A stretch of 24,932 nucleotides of DNA, from positions 1 to 24,932 of the forward strand of contig URGO01000024.1 in assembly GCA_900547435.1 (NCBI GenBank). Direction: 5' to 3'. Within the stretch, counting starts at the first letter, position 1, and each line of letters begins with the position of its first letter. Below the pieces are notes generated by a model, which was not told the origin of the DNA, searched no databases, and saw only the letters and a list, made by a program, of their open reading frames with translations. Positions 7,053-15,059 of this stretch are shown one piece after another. A program made the translations under genes and the position numbers. The DNA comes from an uncultured Parabacteroides sp. (GTDB lineage: Bacteria; Bacteroidota; Bacteroidia; Bacteroidales; Tannerellaceae).

Positions 7053-7078
7053 GGCTGTCTTTAGAGGCAGCCTTTTTT
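7053..7078 (+). terminator. Intrinsic terminator after the dehydrogenase gene
   Basis: GGCTGTCT pairs with AGGCAGCC (8 bp, one G-U) around a TTAG loop and is followed by six T. It lies 11 bases after the stop codon. Confidence 0.9.
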
Positions 7079-7176
7079 ATGCCTATACTTGTCAAAGTAT
7101 AACGAAATCGAATTTCTTGATATAATCTGTTCTTAGGAAAATAAAAAAGGAAGATATAGCTGATAAAAGAAAAATG

Positions 7177-7249
7177 CACGGAACGAGAGGCTCGAACTCC
7201 CGACACCTGGTTTTGGAGACCAGTGCTCTACCAACTGAGCTAGTTCCGT
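7177..7249 (-). tRNA. tRNA-Trp (CCA)
   Basis: Read on the minus strand, acceptor ACGGAAC pairs with GTTCCGT, and the anticodon stem CTGGT/ACCAG encloses CTCCAAA with anticodon CCA. The T arm holds AGTTCGAGCCT. The CCA end is not encoded. In many Bacteroidetes tRNA-Trp precedes secE and the rpl genes, but here the downstream neighbour is the converging dehydrogenase gene. Confidence 0.97.
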
Positions 7250-7259
7250 ATTGCGGGTG

Positions 7260-7290
7260 CAAAGGTAGGGATATTTTTTAAATATCCAAA
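7260..7290 (-). promoter_or_regulatory. Promoter of tRNA-Trp
   Basis: On the minus strand TTTG (7290-7287), 19 bases, then TACCTTTG (7267-7260), followed by CACCCG as in the other tRNA promoter. Confidence 0.75.
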
Positions 7291-7393
7291 TAATAAGGAG
7301 AAAAAATGTAGATGCTTCTCAACGAAAAGTACTAAAAGCATTTTTCCGGTTTCACCTATACCGGAATGTCCCGTCCATGCAGTAAACAAATTA

Positions 7394-7458
7394 ACAAGGC
7401 TTCAGTTGACAAGGCTTATATCGAATAACCTCGTCTCTGAAGCCTTGTCAACTCGTCC
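7394..7458. repeat. Inverted-repeat element A, with two competing hairpins and a 16-bp core shared with element B
   Basis: The right arm CTGAAGCCTTGTCAAC (7437-7452) can pair with either of two left arms: ACAAGGCTTCAG (7394-7405, 12 bp perfect) or GTTGACAAGGCTT (7405-7417, 13 bp perfect). The segment CCTTGTCAACTCGTCC (7443-7458) recurs exactly at 10930-10945 on the other side of the beta-galactosidase gene. The region 7291-7393 before it holds only a small CCGGT/ACCGG hairpin. Confidence 0.75.
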
Positions 7459-7460
7459 TC

Positions 7461-7483
7461 TTAAAAACGCAAAAATATTGCGT
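7461..7483 (-). terminator. Intrinsic terminator after the beta-galactosidase gene
   Basis: On the minus strand ACGCAA pairs with TTGCGT around a five-base loop, followed by TTTT. It lies 9 bases after the stop codon of the GH2 gene. The stem is short (6 bp), so termination may be partial and helped by element A just downstream. Confidence 0.6.
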
Positions 7484-7492
7484 CTCTACCTC

Positions 7493-10400
7493 TTAATGTG
7501 CTGAGCCAAGTGCTGCCGGAATTAAGGTAAATCCCCATTGGTAATCCCGGTTGGCCGGGAGCGAATAGCGCGGTTCGGGACGTGCGCCCCAACTATCATA
7601 GCCTCCCACGCCTTGTTGCTTGTAATCAACGCAAACCTCCACGAAGTTACGCGGGACTACATCATTGATATGGTGCTGGCGGCGCAACACGTTCTTCGCC
7701 TCCTCTTCGTTATGATTGGCTATCTGTTCCGGGGTGAAGTTGGTCCACTGGCGAGGTAAAGTAGTCTGTTCTTCATCATCAAAATCTTCTACCGAATTGC
7801 GTAACGCATTGAACTCAACCAACGAATCCGCCACGATGCTCAAACACGTCTTTCCGTCTGAATACAACGAAAGCCAACGGGTATCTGTATGATGCCCGTT
7901 CTCTTGCGGACGGACATAAGGGAAATACATCTCTTCGGCGGTAGAACGGTATAGCCCGACTATCGAACCGGCTTTACGGTCCCAATAATTCTCCATCGGA
8001 CCGCGTCCGAAATAAGTTACTTGGTTCATCGAAGCGGGCAGGCGGAACCGTACACCAATACGCGGAACGGTCAGCTTGGAGGCCTCCTTGCGGGCCGCAT
8101 CTCGCCCAGGCGTAAATGTAGCCATCCGTGTAGCTTCTGATACCTCCGTCTCGGCTTCTTTCATTTCGGTCGAAGTAAAATGCGCCCCGACATGGACATT
8201 TCCATTCGGATATACCGTATAGTTCATCAGATACAGATTGCCCGCCGGAAGCAGATAACTGATGCTTAGCACAGCATTCCCGTTGTCCAACCGGATTGTC
8301 GCGTCCGAAATCTGGAAATTCTTGCTGCTTTGTTTCCATACCTGCTCACGTTTAGGCTGACCATTGCCATAATCATTATCGGTCGGTCCCCGCCAGAAAT
8401 TAGGCTGTATACCGAATCCTTCCGCAAAATACTCTACGCCATCCACCTGATAAGAAGTAACCCATCCGCTTTTTTTATTAAAAACAAAACGGACATCCGA
8501 TGAAGATGCAACCAATTCATCACCCGCATCAGAAACCTCCAGTTTCGGACCAGACGTTTTCCATTTCGTTTCCAAAGGTTCGATGGGCAAGCGGAATTGT
8601 TCTTGCGCTATGTCATGCCCGGCCGGAACCAATCCATCACTCCGGGTAGAGGTAACAAAGAAATTCACAAAATATTCCACGCCGGCTTTCGGCTTTAATC
8701 CGGACACCTTCACCTCAAACTCCTTTGCCGTTTGCGGAGCTATATCCAACGACACTTTACCGCCCCGAATAATCTTATCGTTTGCTTTCACCTCGTAAGA
8801 GATCATATACTCTTTCAGGTTCTTGAAATAAAAACGATTGAAGATTTCAAACTTCCCGTTCGCCAAGTCTTTCGCCGTAATGGAGACATTCTGATGCACA
8901 TACTTTACTTCGGCCATGGCCGGATGCGGGGTACGGTCCGGACTTACCAAACCGTTGCACATAAAGTTTCCGTCACTCGGCGCATTTACCCCATAATCGC
9001 CCCCGTAGGCATAATAGGGCGTCCCGTTCTCGTCTTTCTCCAGGAAACCTTGGTCTACCCAGTCCCAAATAAATCCGCCTTGCAAGTTCGGGTATTTATA
9101 AATAGCCTTCCACTGGTCCCATAACGCACCGGTTGAATTGCCCATGGCGTGCGCATACTCCGAAGGCACGACCGGCCGATCACTTCCTGCTTTTCCTATC
9201 TCTTCCAGCCAATTAGCATCCGGATATTGAGGAACATACATATCCGTGTTCCATTCCCATAGCGCACGCTCGTAATTGACCGGACGGTTCATGCCATTCT
9301 TCTCCTTGTCTTTGATATAAAGATAGGTCTGATAAAAATTATATCCGTTACCGGCTTCATTGCCCAATGACCAAATCGTAACACACGGATAGTTCTTATT
9401 GCGTTCATACATATTAGCGGTACGGTACAGATGCGGCTTCAACCATTCCGGGTTATTGCCCAACGTCCCGCCTTTCCGCAAATTGTAGTACATACCATGT
9501 GATTCGATATTCGCCTCGTCATACACATACAACCCATATTCATCGCACAATTCATAAAAACGCCGGTCTTGGGGATAATGCGCCAAACGGACGGCATTCA
9601 GGTTATTCTTCTTCATCAGTTCGAAATCCTTCCGCATAATATCCTCTGTAACGTAATGCCCGGTGATAGGATTATGTTCGTGGATATTGACCCCTTTGAA
9701 TTTGATGGGCTTCCCATTGAACAACAAAACCGGATAGGGTTTCCCGTTCCCGGCTATCTGGTCACTCTCTACTATTTCTATCCGACGAAAACCGACATGG
9801 AAAGGAACGACCTCCAGCACCTCATCACCAGCCTTGACCGTCATCAACATCGTGTACAGATTCGGGATTTCGGCACTCCACGCTTCCACGCCAGGCAAAG
9901 TCGTTTCAAACGAGACCGTAGCATATCTGTCTGGACTGACCCATATAGCAGAGGACTTGGAGGCAACCTTCTGCCCTGCCCCATTCAGCAATTCATAAGA
10001 AACCGTGAGGTTCTTGGCTTGGACATTATGATTCTTCAAATCGATAGCCAACCGGAAAATCCCGTTTTTGTAGGTATCGTCCAACGTAGACACCACCCGG
10101 AAGTCCTGAATGGCTTCTTTCGGTTGAGACCAAAGGTAGACATCCCGTTCTATCCCGCTCACCCGCCAAAAATCCTGGCATTCCAAATAAGATCCTGTAC
10201 TCCACCGGTAAATTTTCAGAGTCAGTACATTCTTTCCGGGCTTTAAATATTTGTTTATCTGGAACTCAGCCGGATTTTTGGAATCTTCGTTATACCCCAC
10301 TTCCTGTCCATTCAGATAAACATACGTACCCGATTTGGCCCCACCGATATGCAGGTAAATATCGCGTCCGTCCCACTCGGCCGGGATTTCAATATCCCGC

Positions 10401-10858
10401 CGATACACGCCGACCGGATTATCTTCCGGCAATAAAGGAGGCTGAGGATTTCTTGCCTTAAATTCATAACCGTGATTCGTATAAATGGCCACACCAAAGC
10501 CCTGTCTTTCCCAATTGCCCGGTACCTTTATATCATGCCAAGACTCCGTATTTACCGAAGGATCGGTTATGTTATCCGGCAATTTTTTATACGAATCAAC
10601 AAAATAGAACTTCCATACTCCGTTCAGCAATTGGTAATAAGGACTCTTCTCGTACCGGAAAGATAGGGCCGTCTCCCTATCCGGATAAGTCATAAACGAA
10701 CTTCTGGGCAATTCCCGATTGACCGACACGGTCTGAATATCTTTCCAATAAGGCGAATTTTGCGTATAAAGCGTGTTTTCCGCACTTACATAGGACGGAT
10801 AAAGACTTCCACAATTTAGCAAGCCACACAACGCGACCGCTTTGAATATATGCTTCAT
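7493..10858 (-). CDS. Secreted beta-galactosidase, glycoside hydrolase family 2 (LacZ-type)
   Basis: The protein has 1121 residues, close to the long LacZ-type GH2 enzymes. A Sec signal peptide (about 1-26, cleavage after YVSA) sends it to the periplasm; LLNC at 13-16 is not a proper lipobox. Domain order: sugar-binding jelly roll (about 50-240, with GVYRRDIEIP), Ig-like domain, TIM barrel, a further Ig-like domain, and the C-terminal Bgal small-chain domain (about 800-1110). The acid/base is E501 in WSLGNEAGNG and the nucleophile E567 in VVPSEYAHAMGNS; GGFIWDWVDQG follows as expected. It hydrolyses terminal beta-galactosides, but the exact substrate cannot be read from sequence. It is not inside a SusC/SusD locus here. 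A DUF3332 gene lies upstream on the same strand with a terminator-like hairpin between them, and I see no clear GH2 promoter. Confidence 0.95.
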   Translation of the reverse strand: MKHIFKAVALCGLLNCGSLYPSYVSAENTLYTQNSPYWKDIQTVSVNRELPRSSFMTYPDRETALSFRYEKSPYYQLLNGVWKFYFVDSYKKLPDNITDPSVNTESWHDIKVPGNWERQGFGVAIYTNHGYEFKARNPQPPLLPEDNPVGVYRRDIEIPAEWDGRDIYLHIGGAKSGTYVYLNGQEVGYNEDSKNPAEFQINKYLKPGKNVLTLKIYRWSTGSYLECQDFWRVSGIERDVYLWSQPKEAIQDFRVVSTLDDTYKNGIFRLAIDLKNHNVQAKNLTVSYELLNGAGQKVASKSSAIWVSPDRYATVSFETTLPGVEAWSAEIPNLYTMLMTVKAGDEVLEVVPFHVGFRRIEIVESDQIAGNGKPYPVLLFNGKPIKFKGVNIHEHNPITGHYVTEDIMRKDFELMKKNNLNAVRLAHYPQDRRFYELCDEYGLYVYDEANIESHGMYYNLRKGGTLGNNPEWLKPHLYRTANMYERNKNYPCVTIWSLGNEAGNGYNFYQTYLYIKDKEKNGMNRPVNYERALWEWNTDMYVPQYPDANWLEEIGKAGSDRPVVPSEYAHAMGNSTGALWDQWKAIYKYPNLQGGFIWDWVDQGFLEKDENGTPYYAYGGDYGVNAPSDGNFMCNGLVSPDRTPHPAMAEVKYVHQNVSITAKDLANGKFEIFNRFYFKNLKEYMISYEVKANDKIIRGGKVSLDIAPQTAKEFEVKVSGLKPKAGVEYFVNFFVTSTRSDGLVPAGHDIAQEQFRLPIEPLETKWKTSGPKLEVSDAGDELVASSSDVRFVFNKKSGWVTSYQVDGVEYFAEGFGIQPNFWRGPTDNDYGNGQPKREQVWKQSSKNFQISDATIRLDNGNAVLSISYLLPAGNLYLMNYTVYPNGNVHVGAHFTSTEMKEAETEVSEATRMATFTPGRDAARKEASKLTVPRIGVRFRLPASMNQVTYFGRGPMENYWDRKAGSIVGLYRSTAEEMYFPYVRPQENGHHTDTRWLSLYSDGKTCLSIVADSLVEFNALRNSVEDFDDEEQTTLPRQWTNFTPEQIANHNEEEAKNVLRRQHHINDVVPRNFVEVCVDYKQQGVGGYDSWGARPEPRYSLPANRDYQWGFTLIPAALGSAH

Positions 10859-10883
10859 GATCTAAATGCTTTTAATGGCTGAC

Positions 10884-10961
10884 AAAAAAACAAGGGGATA
10901 AGTTAACCCGGTCAAATTATTACCTTATCCCTTGTCAACTCGTCCCCTTGTTTACTCGTCA
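10884..10961 (-). repeat. Inverted-repeat element B, probable terminator after DUF3332 gene, sharing the element A core
   Basis: ACAAGGGGATAAG (10890-10902) pairs with CTTATCCCTTGT (10924-10935) with one bulge. Read on the minus strand the stem is followed by seven T, so it should end transcription from the DUF3332 gene. Next to the stem, CCTTGTCAACTCGTCC (10930-10945) is identical to element A, and a second degenerate copy (10946-10961) follows directly in tandem. The stem sequence differs from element A, but the placement of the core is the same. Confidence 0.75.
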
Positions 10962-10971
10962 ACTCGTTATT

Positions 10972-11529
10972 TTACCGAGCTGCATAATAAGCATACCCTT
11001 GAGCTACCTGCTGGAATGCCAACGTCCCGGCCTGACTCAACTCAACATTCATCTCCTGCCCGTCCGGCAAATACATAACGACATTATTGTCATTGCCATA
11101 CTTCAACAACTTATGGGCTTCACCGTTTGCCTCAACATTCCAAGAGTTGTCTTCAGCGTTATAAACCAAATCTACCGCCGAATTTTCTTCACCTTCCTTT
11201 TCGATGTGATAACCATCCGTTTTCGTTTCAACGGTATAAACTCCATTTTCCGTCTCTACACTCTTTACAGATCCGGCATCGGCCACAGGATTGCTTCCGC
11301 TCCAGAATTCAATAGAGTTGATTATCAAAATATCAGCAAGACAAGAAATTTCATAAACCGGAATAATGTGGAATGCAATGAAAACAAGCTCGTTTACAAA
11401 TTTGCTATCAATGCTATGATTCCAACTTAAAAGTTTGTTTGTCAAGCCAAACGAACCGATACAAGACGTAAACGTCATGCTGCCGGCTAATGCAGCAGCA
11501 ACCATTAATGTAAAACTTTTTTTCTTCAT
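10972..11529 (-). CDS. DUF3332-family lipoprotein
   Basis: A 185-residue protein with a lipoprotein signal peptide (MKKKSFTLMVAAALAGSMTF, lipidated Cys at residue 23 in TSC). The mature start CIGSFGLTNKLLSWN, then FVNELVFIAFHIIPVYEIS and NSIEFWSGSNP, is the recognisable DUF3332 pattern, with a short hydrophobic hairpin (about 43-75). The C-terminal half is beta-rich (VETKTDGYHIEKEGE and similar). The family has no known function; it is an envelope protein. It lies upstream of the GH2 gene on the same strand but a terminator-like hairpin separates them. It is divergent from the ABC-F gene. Confidence 0.85.
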   Translation of the reverse strand: MKKKSFTLMVAAALAGSMTFTSCIGSFGLTNKLLSWNHSIDSKFVNELVFIAFHIIPVYEISCLADILIINSIEFWSGSNPVADAGSVKSVETENGVYTVETKTDGYHIEKEGEENSAVDLVYNAEDNSWNVEANGEAHKLLKYGNDNNVVMYLPDGQEMNVELSQAGTLAFQQVAQGYAYYAAR

Positions 11530-11558
11530 GGCTACAATTATTAAAATGTTATTAGGTG

Positions 11559-11566
11559 CGAAGATA
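11559..11566 (-). promoter_or_regulatory. Weak -7 box for the DUF3332 gene
   Basis: On the minus strand TATCTTCG differs by one base from TAnnTTTG, about 30 bases before the ATG. No convincing -33 is visible. Confidence 0.35.
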
Positions 11567-11587
11567 GAAAAAATCTTTTATCTGTTG

Positions 11588-11595
11588 TATCTTTG
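11588..11595 (+). promoter_or_regulatory. -7 box for the ABC-F gene
   Basis: TATCTTTG is a full match to TAnnTTTG and lies 25 bases before the ATG at 11621. No clear -33 TTTG is visible. It supports 11621 as the start rather than the longer open frame upstream. Confidence 0.5.
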
Positions 11596-11620
11596 CAGGC
11601 ATATTTTAAAGAAAACAGTT

Positions 11621-13552
11621 ATGATTTCAGTTGAGAATTTACAAGTTGAGTTCGGAGGATTTACTCTATTTGATGATGTTTCCTTTGTAATAAACAAAAA
11701 AGACAGAATCGCTTTGGTCGGGAAAAACGGTGCCGGGAAATCTACTTTATTAAAGATTTTAGCCGGATTGCAATCCCCCACACATGGGGTAGTCAGCATT
11801 CCCAAAGAGACCACAATAGGTTATCTGCCTCAACAAATGCAACTGAAAGATATAAGGACCGTGCGAGAAGAAGCAGAACTGGCTTTCGAACAAATTCACG
11901 AGATGGAGCGCAAAATAAACCATCTGAACGAACAATTGGCAGAGCGTACCGATTATGAATCAGAGGCATACCATAAACTAATAGACCAAGTAACGCATCT
12001 TTCCGAACAATTCCAGATGGCCGGAGGTAATAATTACCATGCCGAACTGGAGCGGACTTTGTTAGGATTAGGTTTCCTACGTGAAGACTTTGACCGTCCG
12101 ACCAGCGAGTTTAGCGGAGGATGGCGGATGCGCATTGAACTGGCCAAACTATTATTACGTCACCCGGATGTTTTATTATTAGACGAACCGACCAACCATT
12201 TGGACATCGAATCTATCCAATGGTTGGAAAATTTCATTGCGACACGTGCCAATGCGGTCGTATTGGTTTCCCATGACCGGGCATTCATTGACAATACGAC
12301 CTCAAGAACTATCGAAATAGAGCTGGGACACATCTATGATTACAAAGTAAAATATTCCGAATATGTTGTCTTACGCAAAGAACGGCGCGAACAACAATTG
12401 CGGGCATTCGAGAATCAACAAAAGAAACTGGCCGACACAGAGGCTTTCATTGAACGGTTTCGATACAAAGCGACTAAATCCACCCAAGTTCAATCCCGTA
12501 TCAAGCAATTAGAAAAGATTGAACGCATCGAAGTGGACGAAGTAGACACATCCATGTTGAACCTGAAATTCCCCCCGGCTCCCCATTCCGGTTCTTATCC
12601 GGTGATAGCCGAAGAGGTATCAAAAAGTTATGGGAAGCATTTGATATTCGAGCATGTCAACTTAACCATACAAAGAGGCGAAAAGGTTGCATTCGTGGGA
12701 AAAAATGGCGAAGGAAAGTCTACTTTGGTGAAATGTATTATGAATGAAATTCCTTATGAAGGTACATTGAAATTAGGCTATGGGGTAAAAATAGGATATT
12801 TCGCCCAAAACCAGGCACAACTATTAGACGATAACCTTACGGTATTCGACACTATCGACTATGTAGCCCAAGGGGATATCCGAACTAAGATACGGGATAT
12901 TTTAGGCGCGTTCATGTTCGGAGGCGAGGCTTCCGAAAAAAAGGTCAAGGTCCTTTCCGGAGGTGAGCGTAGCCGGTTGGCTATGATCCGGTTGCTTTTA
13001 GAACCCGTTAACCTGCTTATCTTGGACGAGCCAACCAACCACTTGGATATGCGCTCAAAAGATGTGCTGAAAAATGCCTTGAAAGAATTTGACGGGACTG
13101 TAATTGTGGTTTCCCATGACCGGGATTTCTTGGACGGATTGGTGGAAAAAGTGTACGAATTTGGCAACAAACGCGTGACAGAGCATTTAGGAGGTATATA
13201 CGATTTCTTAGAGAAAAAGAAACTACTAAGTCTCCAAGAATTGGAACGGGGTACAAAAGAGCCTAAGAATCCGATTAACGAAGAAACTCCAACTCAGAAC
13301 AAACTCTCTTACGAGGCCCGCAAAGAGCAAAACAAATTGATAAAAAAATTAGAACGGACTATCGCCGAGTCGGAAAAGAAAATAGAACAGATCGAAAATG
13401 CGATCAAAGAAATAGAACAAAAACTGGCTACGCCAGAAGGTGCTTCCGATACCTCTTTATATACGCAATATGCCAATCTGAAGAAAGAACTTTCAGAGGT
13501 TATGGATCAATGGACTGAACAGACTTTGGAATTAGAAGAATTAAATAGTTAG
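11621..13552 (+). CDS. ABC-F family ATPase (Uup/YdiF/YheS-like, ribosome-associated)
   Basis: The protein has 643 residues from the ATG at 11621. The frame is open further upstream, but those residues would overlap the divergent DUF3332 gene and precede the promoter box. Two ABC cassettes are joined in one chain with no membrane segments. First: Walker A GKNGAGKST (34-42), signature SGGWRMR (about 165), Walker B LLLDEPTNHLD. Second: GKNGEGKST (about 359-367), LSGGERSR (about 445), LILDEPTNHLD. The linker between them has the ABC-F pattern KSTQVQSRIKQLEKIE. The C-terminus (about 560-640) is a charged coiled coil, as in Uup/YheS types. ABC-F proteins act on the ribosome in translation or give antibiotic protection; a housekeeping role is more likely than resistance but cannot be decided here. 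Confidence 0.93.
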   Translation: MISVENLQVEFGGFTLFDDVSFVINKKDRIALVGKNGAGKSTLLKILAGLQSPTHGVVSIPKETTIGYLPQQMQLKDIRTVREEAELAFEQIHEMERKINHLNEQLAERTDYESEAYHKLIDQVTHLSEQFQMAGGNNYHAELERTLLGLGFLREDFDRPTSEFSGGWRMRIELAKLLLRHPDVLLLDEPTNHLDIESIQWLENFIATRANAVVLVSHDRAFIDNTTSRTIEIELGHIYDYKVKYSEYVVLRKERREQQLRAFENQQKKLADTEAFIERFRYKATKSTQVQSRIKQLEKIERIEVDEVDTSMLNLKFPPAPHSGSYPVIAEEVSKSYGKHLIFEHVNLTIQRGEKVAFVGKNGEGKSTLVKCIMNEIPYEGTLKLGYGVKIGYFAQNQAQLLDDNLTVFDTIDYVAQGDIRTKIRDILGAFMFGGEASEKKVKVLSGGERSRLAMIRLLLEPVNLLILDEPTNHLDMRSKDVLKNALKEFDGTVIVVSHDRDFLDGLVEKVYEFGNKRVTEHLGGIYDFLEKKKLLSLQELERGTKEPKNPINEETPTQNKLSYEARKEQNKLIKKLERTIAESEKKIEQIENAIKEIEQKLATPEGASDTSLYTQYANLKKELSEVMDQWTEQTLELEELNS

Positions 13553-13570
13553 AATCTATTCAAACGCGAT

Positions 13571-13670
13571 AAAAAGGAGAGGGGCAAGGGCAGGAAATTG
13601 AATATAAATCAAATATGAAGAGTAGAGAATATGATAATAACAAACTATCCAATTGATATGCCCCTCTCCT
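13571..13670 (-). terminator. 12-bp perfect inverted repeat with a 72-base loop between convergent genes
   Basis: AGGAGAGGGGCA (13575-13586) and TGCCCCTCTCCT (13659-13670) are perfect inverted copies. On the minus strand the stem is followed by five T, so it probably ends the efflux operon transcript. The AT-rich loop is unusually long for a terminator. The stem could also serve the ABC-F gene from the other side, although the T tract there is poor. Confidence 0.6.
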
Positions 13671-13679
13671 AATAAACTT

Positions 13680-15047
13680 TTATTCGCGTCCGCCACCCAA
13701 TGCTTGGTAAAGATTGACCCGGCTTTGCAACTCGGCAAAACGATTGGCCACTTGCTCCAGTTCTGCACCGAGCAACGTCTGGCGGGCGGTCAGTACTTCC
13801 AAATAGGTACTATTTCCGTAATCCATCTTCAGCACCGTGCTTCGCTCGGCCCGGTGCAAGGCTTCTACCTGTTTCGCATAAAGATTCGCCTTATCCCGGC
13901 TGGTTTGCCAAGCCGTGAGAGCATCGTTCACCTCCGAACCCGCATTGAGCAGGGTCTGTTGGAAACTCAGTTCCGCCTCTTCCTGTTTCGCTTTGGCAAT
14001 CTTCAAATTAGCTATATTCTGCCCGCGATTGAAGAGAGGCTGGGTCAGCGAGCCAATGGCCGAAGCGAGGAACTTACCGGGATTGACAATCATCGTGCCG
14101 GCATCGTTCGTCCAGCCTGCGCTTCCACTCAACGTGATATTCGGATAGAAGTTCGAGCGGGCTTGGTTCGTAGCATAGAAGGCGGCCTCCAGCGCATGTT
14201 CTGCCGACCGGACATCCGGACGGTTTGCCAAGAGCTGAAGCGGAATACCCACTGAAAAACTCTCCGGCATCGCCTGCTCCGAGAGTTTACCCCGCTCGTA
14301 TTGGCGAGGCGTCTCGGCCAAGAGTAGCGCCAAGCTATTCTCCGTTTGGTTGATTTGCTCCTTCAAGTCGAAGATGGAAGTCTGCACACTATAGTACGTG
14401 GCCTCCATCTGCGCAACGCCCGCCTCGTCATATTGCCCGGCATTCATCAGGGCGCGGGCGGAAGCTACGGTCTCTTTCCACGCCTCCGCCGTCTGCTCTG
14501 ATAAGGAGAGTTGCTCGTCCAACATTAATAAGGTATAATAGGTATTGGCTATGCCGGCAATAAGTTGCGTGCGCACGGCTTGCTTATAATCCTCGCTTTG
14601 AGCATAGAGCGCTTGTGCCTGTTTCTTCGCATTGCGCATCCGCCCGAAGATGTCGAGCTCCCAACTGGCAGTAACCGGTACGGAGTAGGTCCACGTCGCC
14701 TTAGCCCCATCGAAGCTACTCACGCCTCCTTGCGGTGAAAGGGCGAAGGAAGGAAGGAAAGCCAATTTGGCAGACAGTAGTGTGGCTTCCGCTTCCTTCA
14801 CCCGAAGTTGAGCAGACTGGTAATCGGTATTGTTCTCCAACCCTTGTTGAATGAACGACTGCAAATAAGGGTCAATAAAGACGGTACGCCAATCCGCATT
14901 ACCGAAATTGGCGGTATCGGTCGTCTGCTCTATCAAGTCGCCATAGAGATTGTCAGGTACTGTCTCTACAGGCGTATAGCGGTTATAGATGCCGCAACTG
15001 CTCAAGAGGGCAGTGGCGGCGGTTAATAGGATGATATATTGTTTCAT
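13680..15047 (-). CDS. RND efflux outer-membrane factor (TolC/NodT family lipoprotein)
   Basis: The protein has 455 residues, the usual length. The signal peptide ends in a lipobox (ALLSSC, Cys 18). Two repeats of the outer-membrane efflux domain follow (about 60-250 and 270-450), including long helices (LRVKEAEATLLSAKLAFLP, and SLTQPLFNRGQNIANLKIA in the second repeat) and the NodT hallmark LLANRPDVRSAEHAL. It forms the trimeric outer-membrane channel for the pump encoded just upstream; only 12 bases separate it from the pump gene, so it is the last gene of a three-gene operon. Confidence 0.94.
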   Translation of the reverse strand: MKQYIILLTAATALLSSCGIYNRYTPVETVPDNLYGDLIEQTTDTANFGNADWRTVFIDPYLQSFIQQGLENNTDYQSAQLRVKEAEATLLSAKLAFLPSFALSPQGGVSSFDGAKATWTYSVPVTASWELDIFGRMRNAKKQAQALYAQSEDYKQAVRTQLIAGIANTYYTLLMLDEQLSLSEQTAEAWKETVASARALMNAGQYDEAGVAQMEATYYSVQTSIFDLKEQINQTENSLALLLAETPRQYERGKLSEQAMPESFSVGIPLQLLANRPDVRSAEHALEAAFYATNQARSNFYPNITLSGSAGWTNDAGTMIVNPGKFLASAIGSLTQPLFNRGQNIANLKIAKAKQEEAELSFQQTLLNAGSEVNDALTAWQTSRDKANLYAKQVEALHRAERSTVLKMDYGNSTYLEVLTARQTLLGAELEQVANRFAELQSRVNLYQALGGGRE

Positions 15048-15059
15048 TATGTATATGCT

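Noticed and set aside
9569..10246. Plus-strand 225-codon frame inside the beta-galactosidase gene
   Set aside because: Antisense shadow of a clearly real GH2 gene with no family features.
11435..11620. N-terminal extension of the ABC-F protein
   Set aside because: It overlaps the divergent DUF3332 gene and precedes the -7 box; family members start at MISVENLQ.
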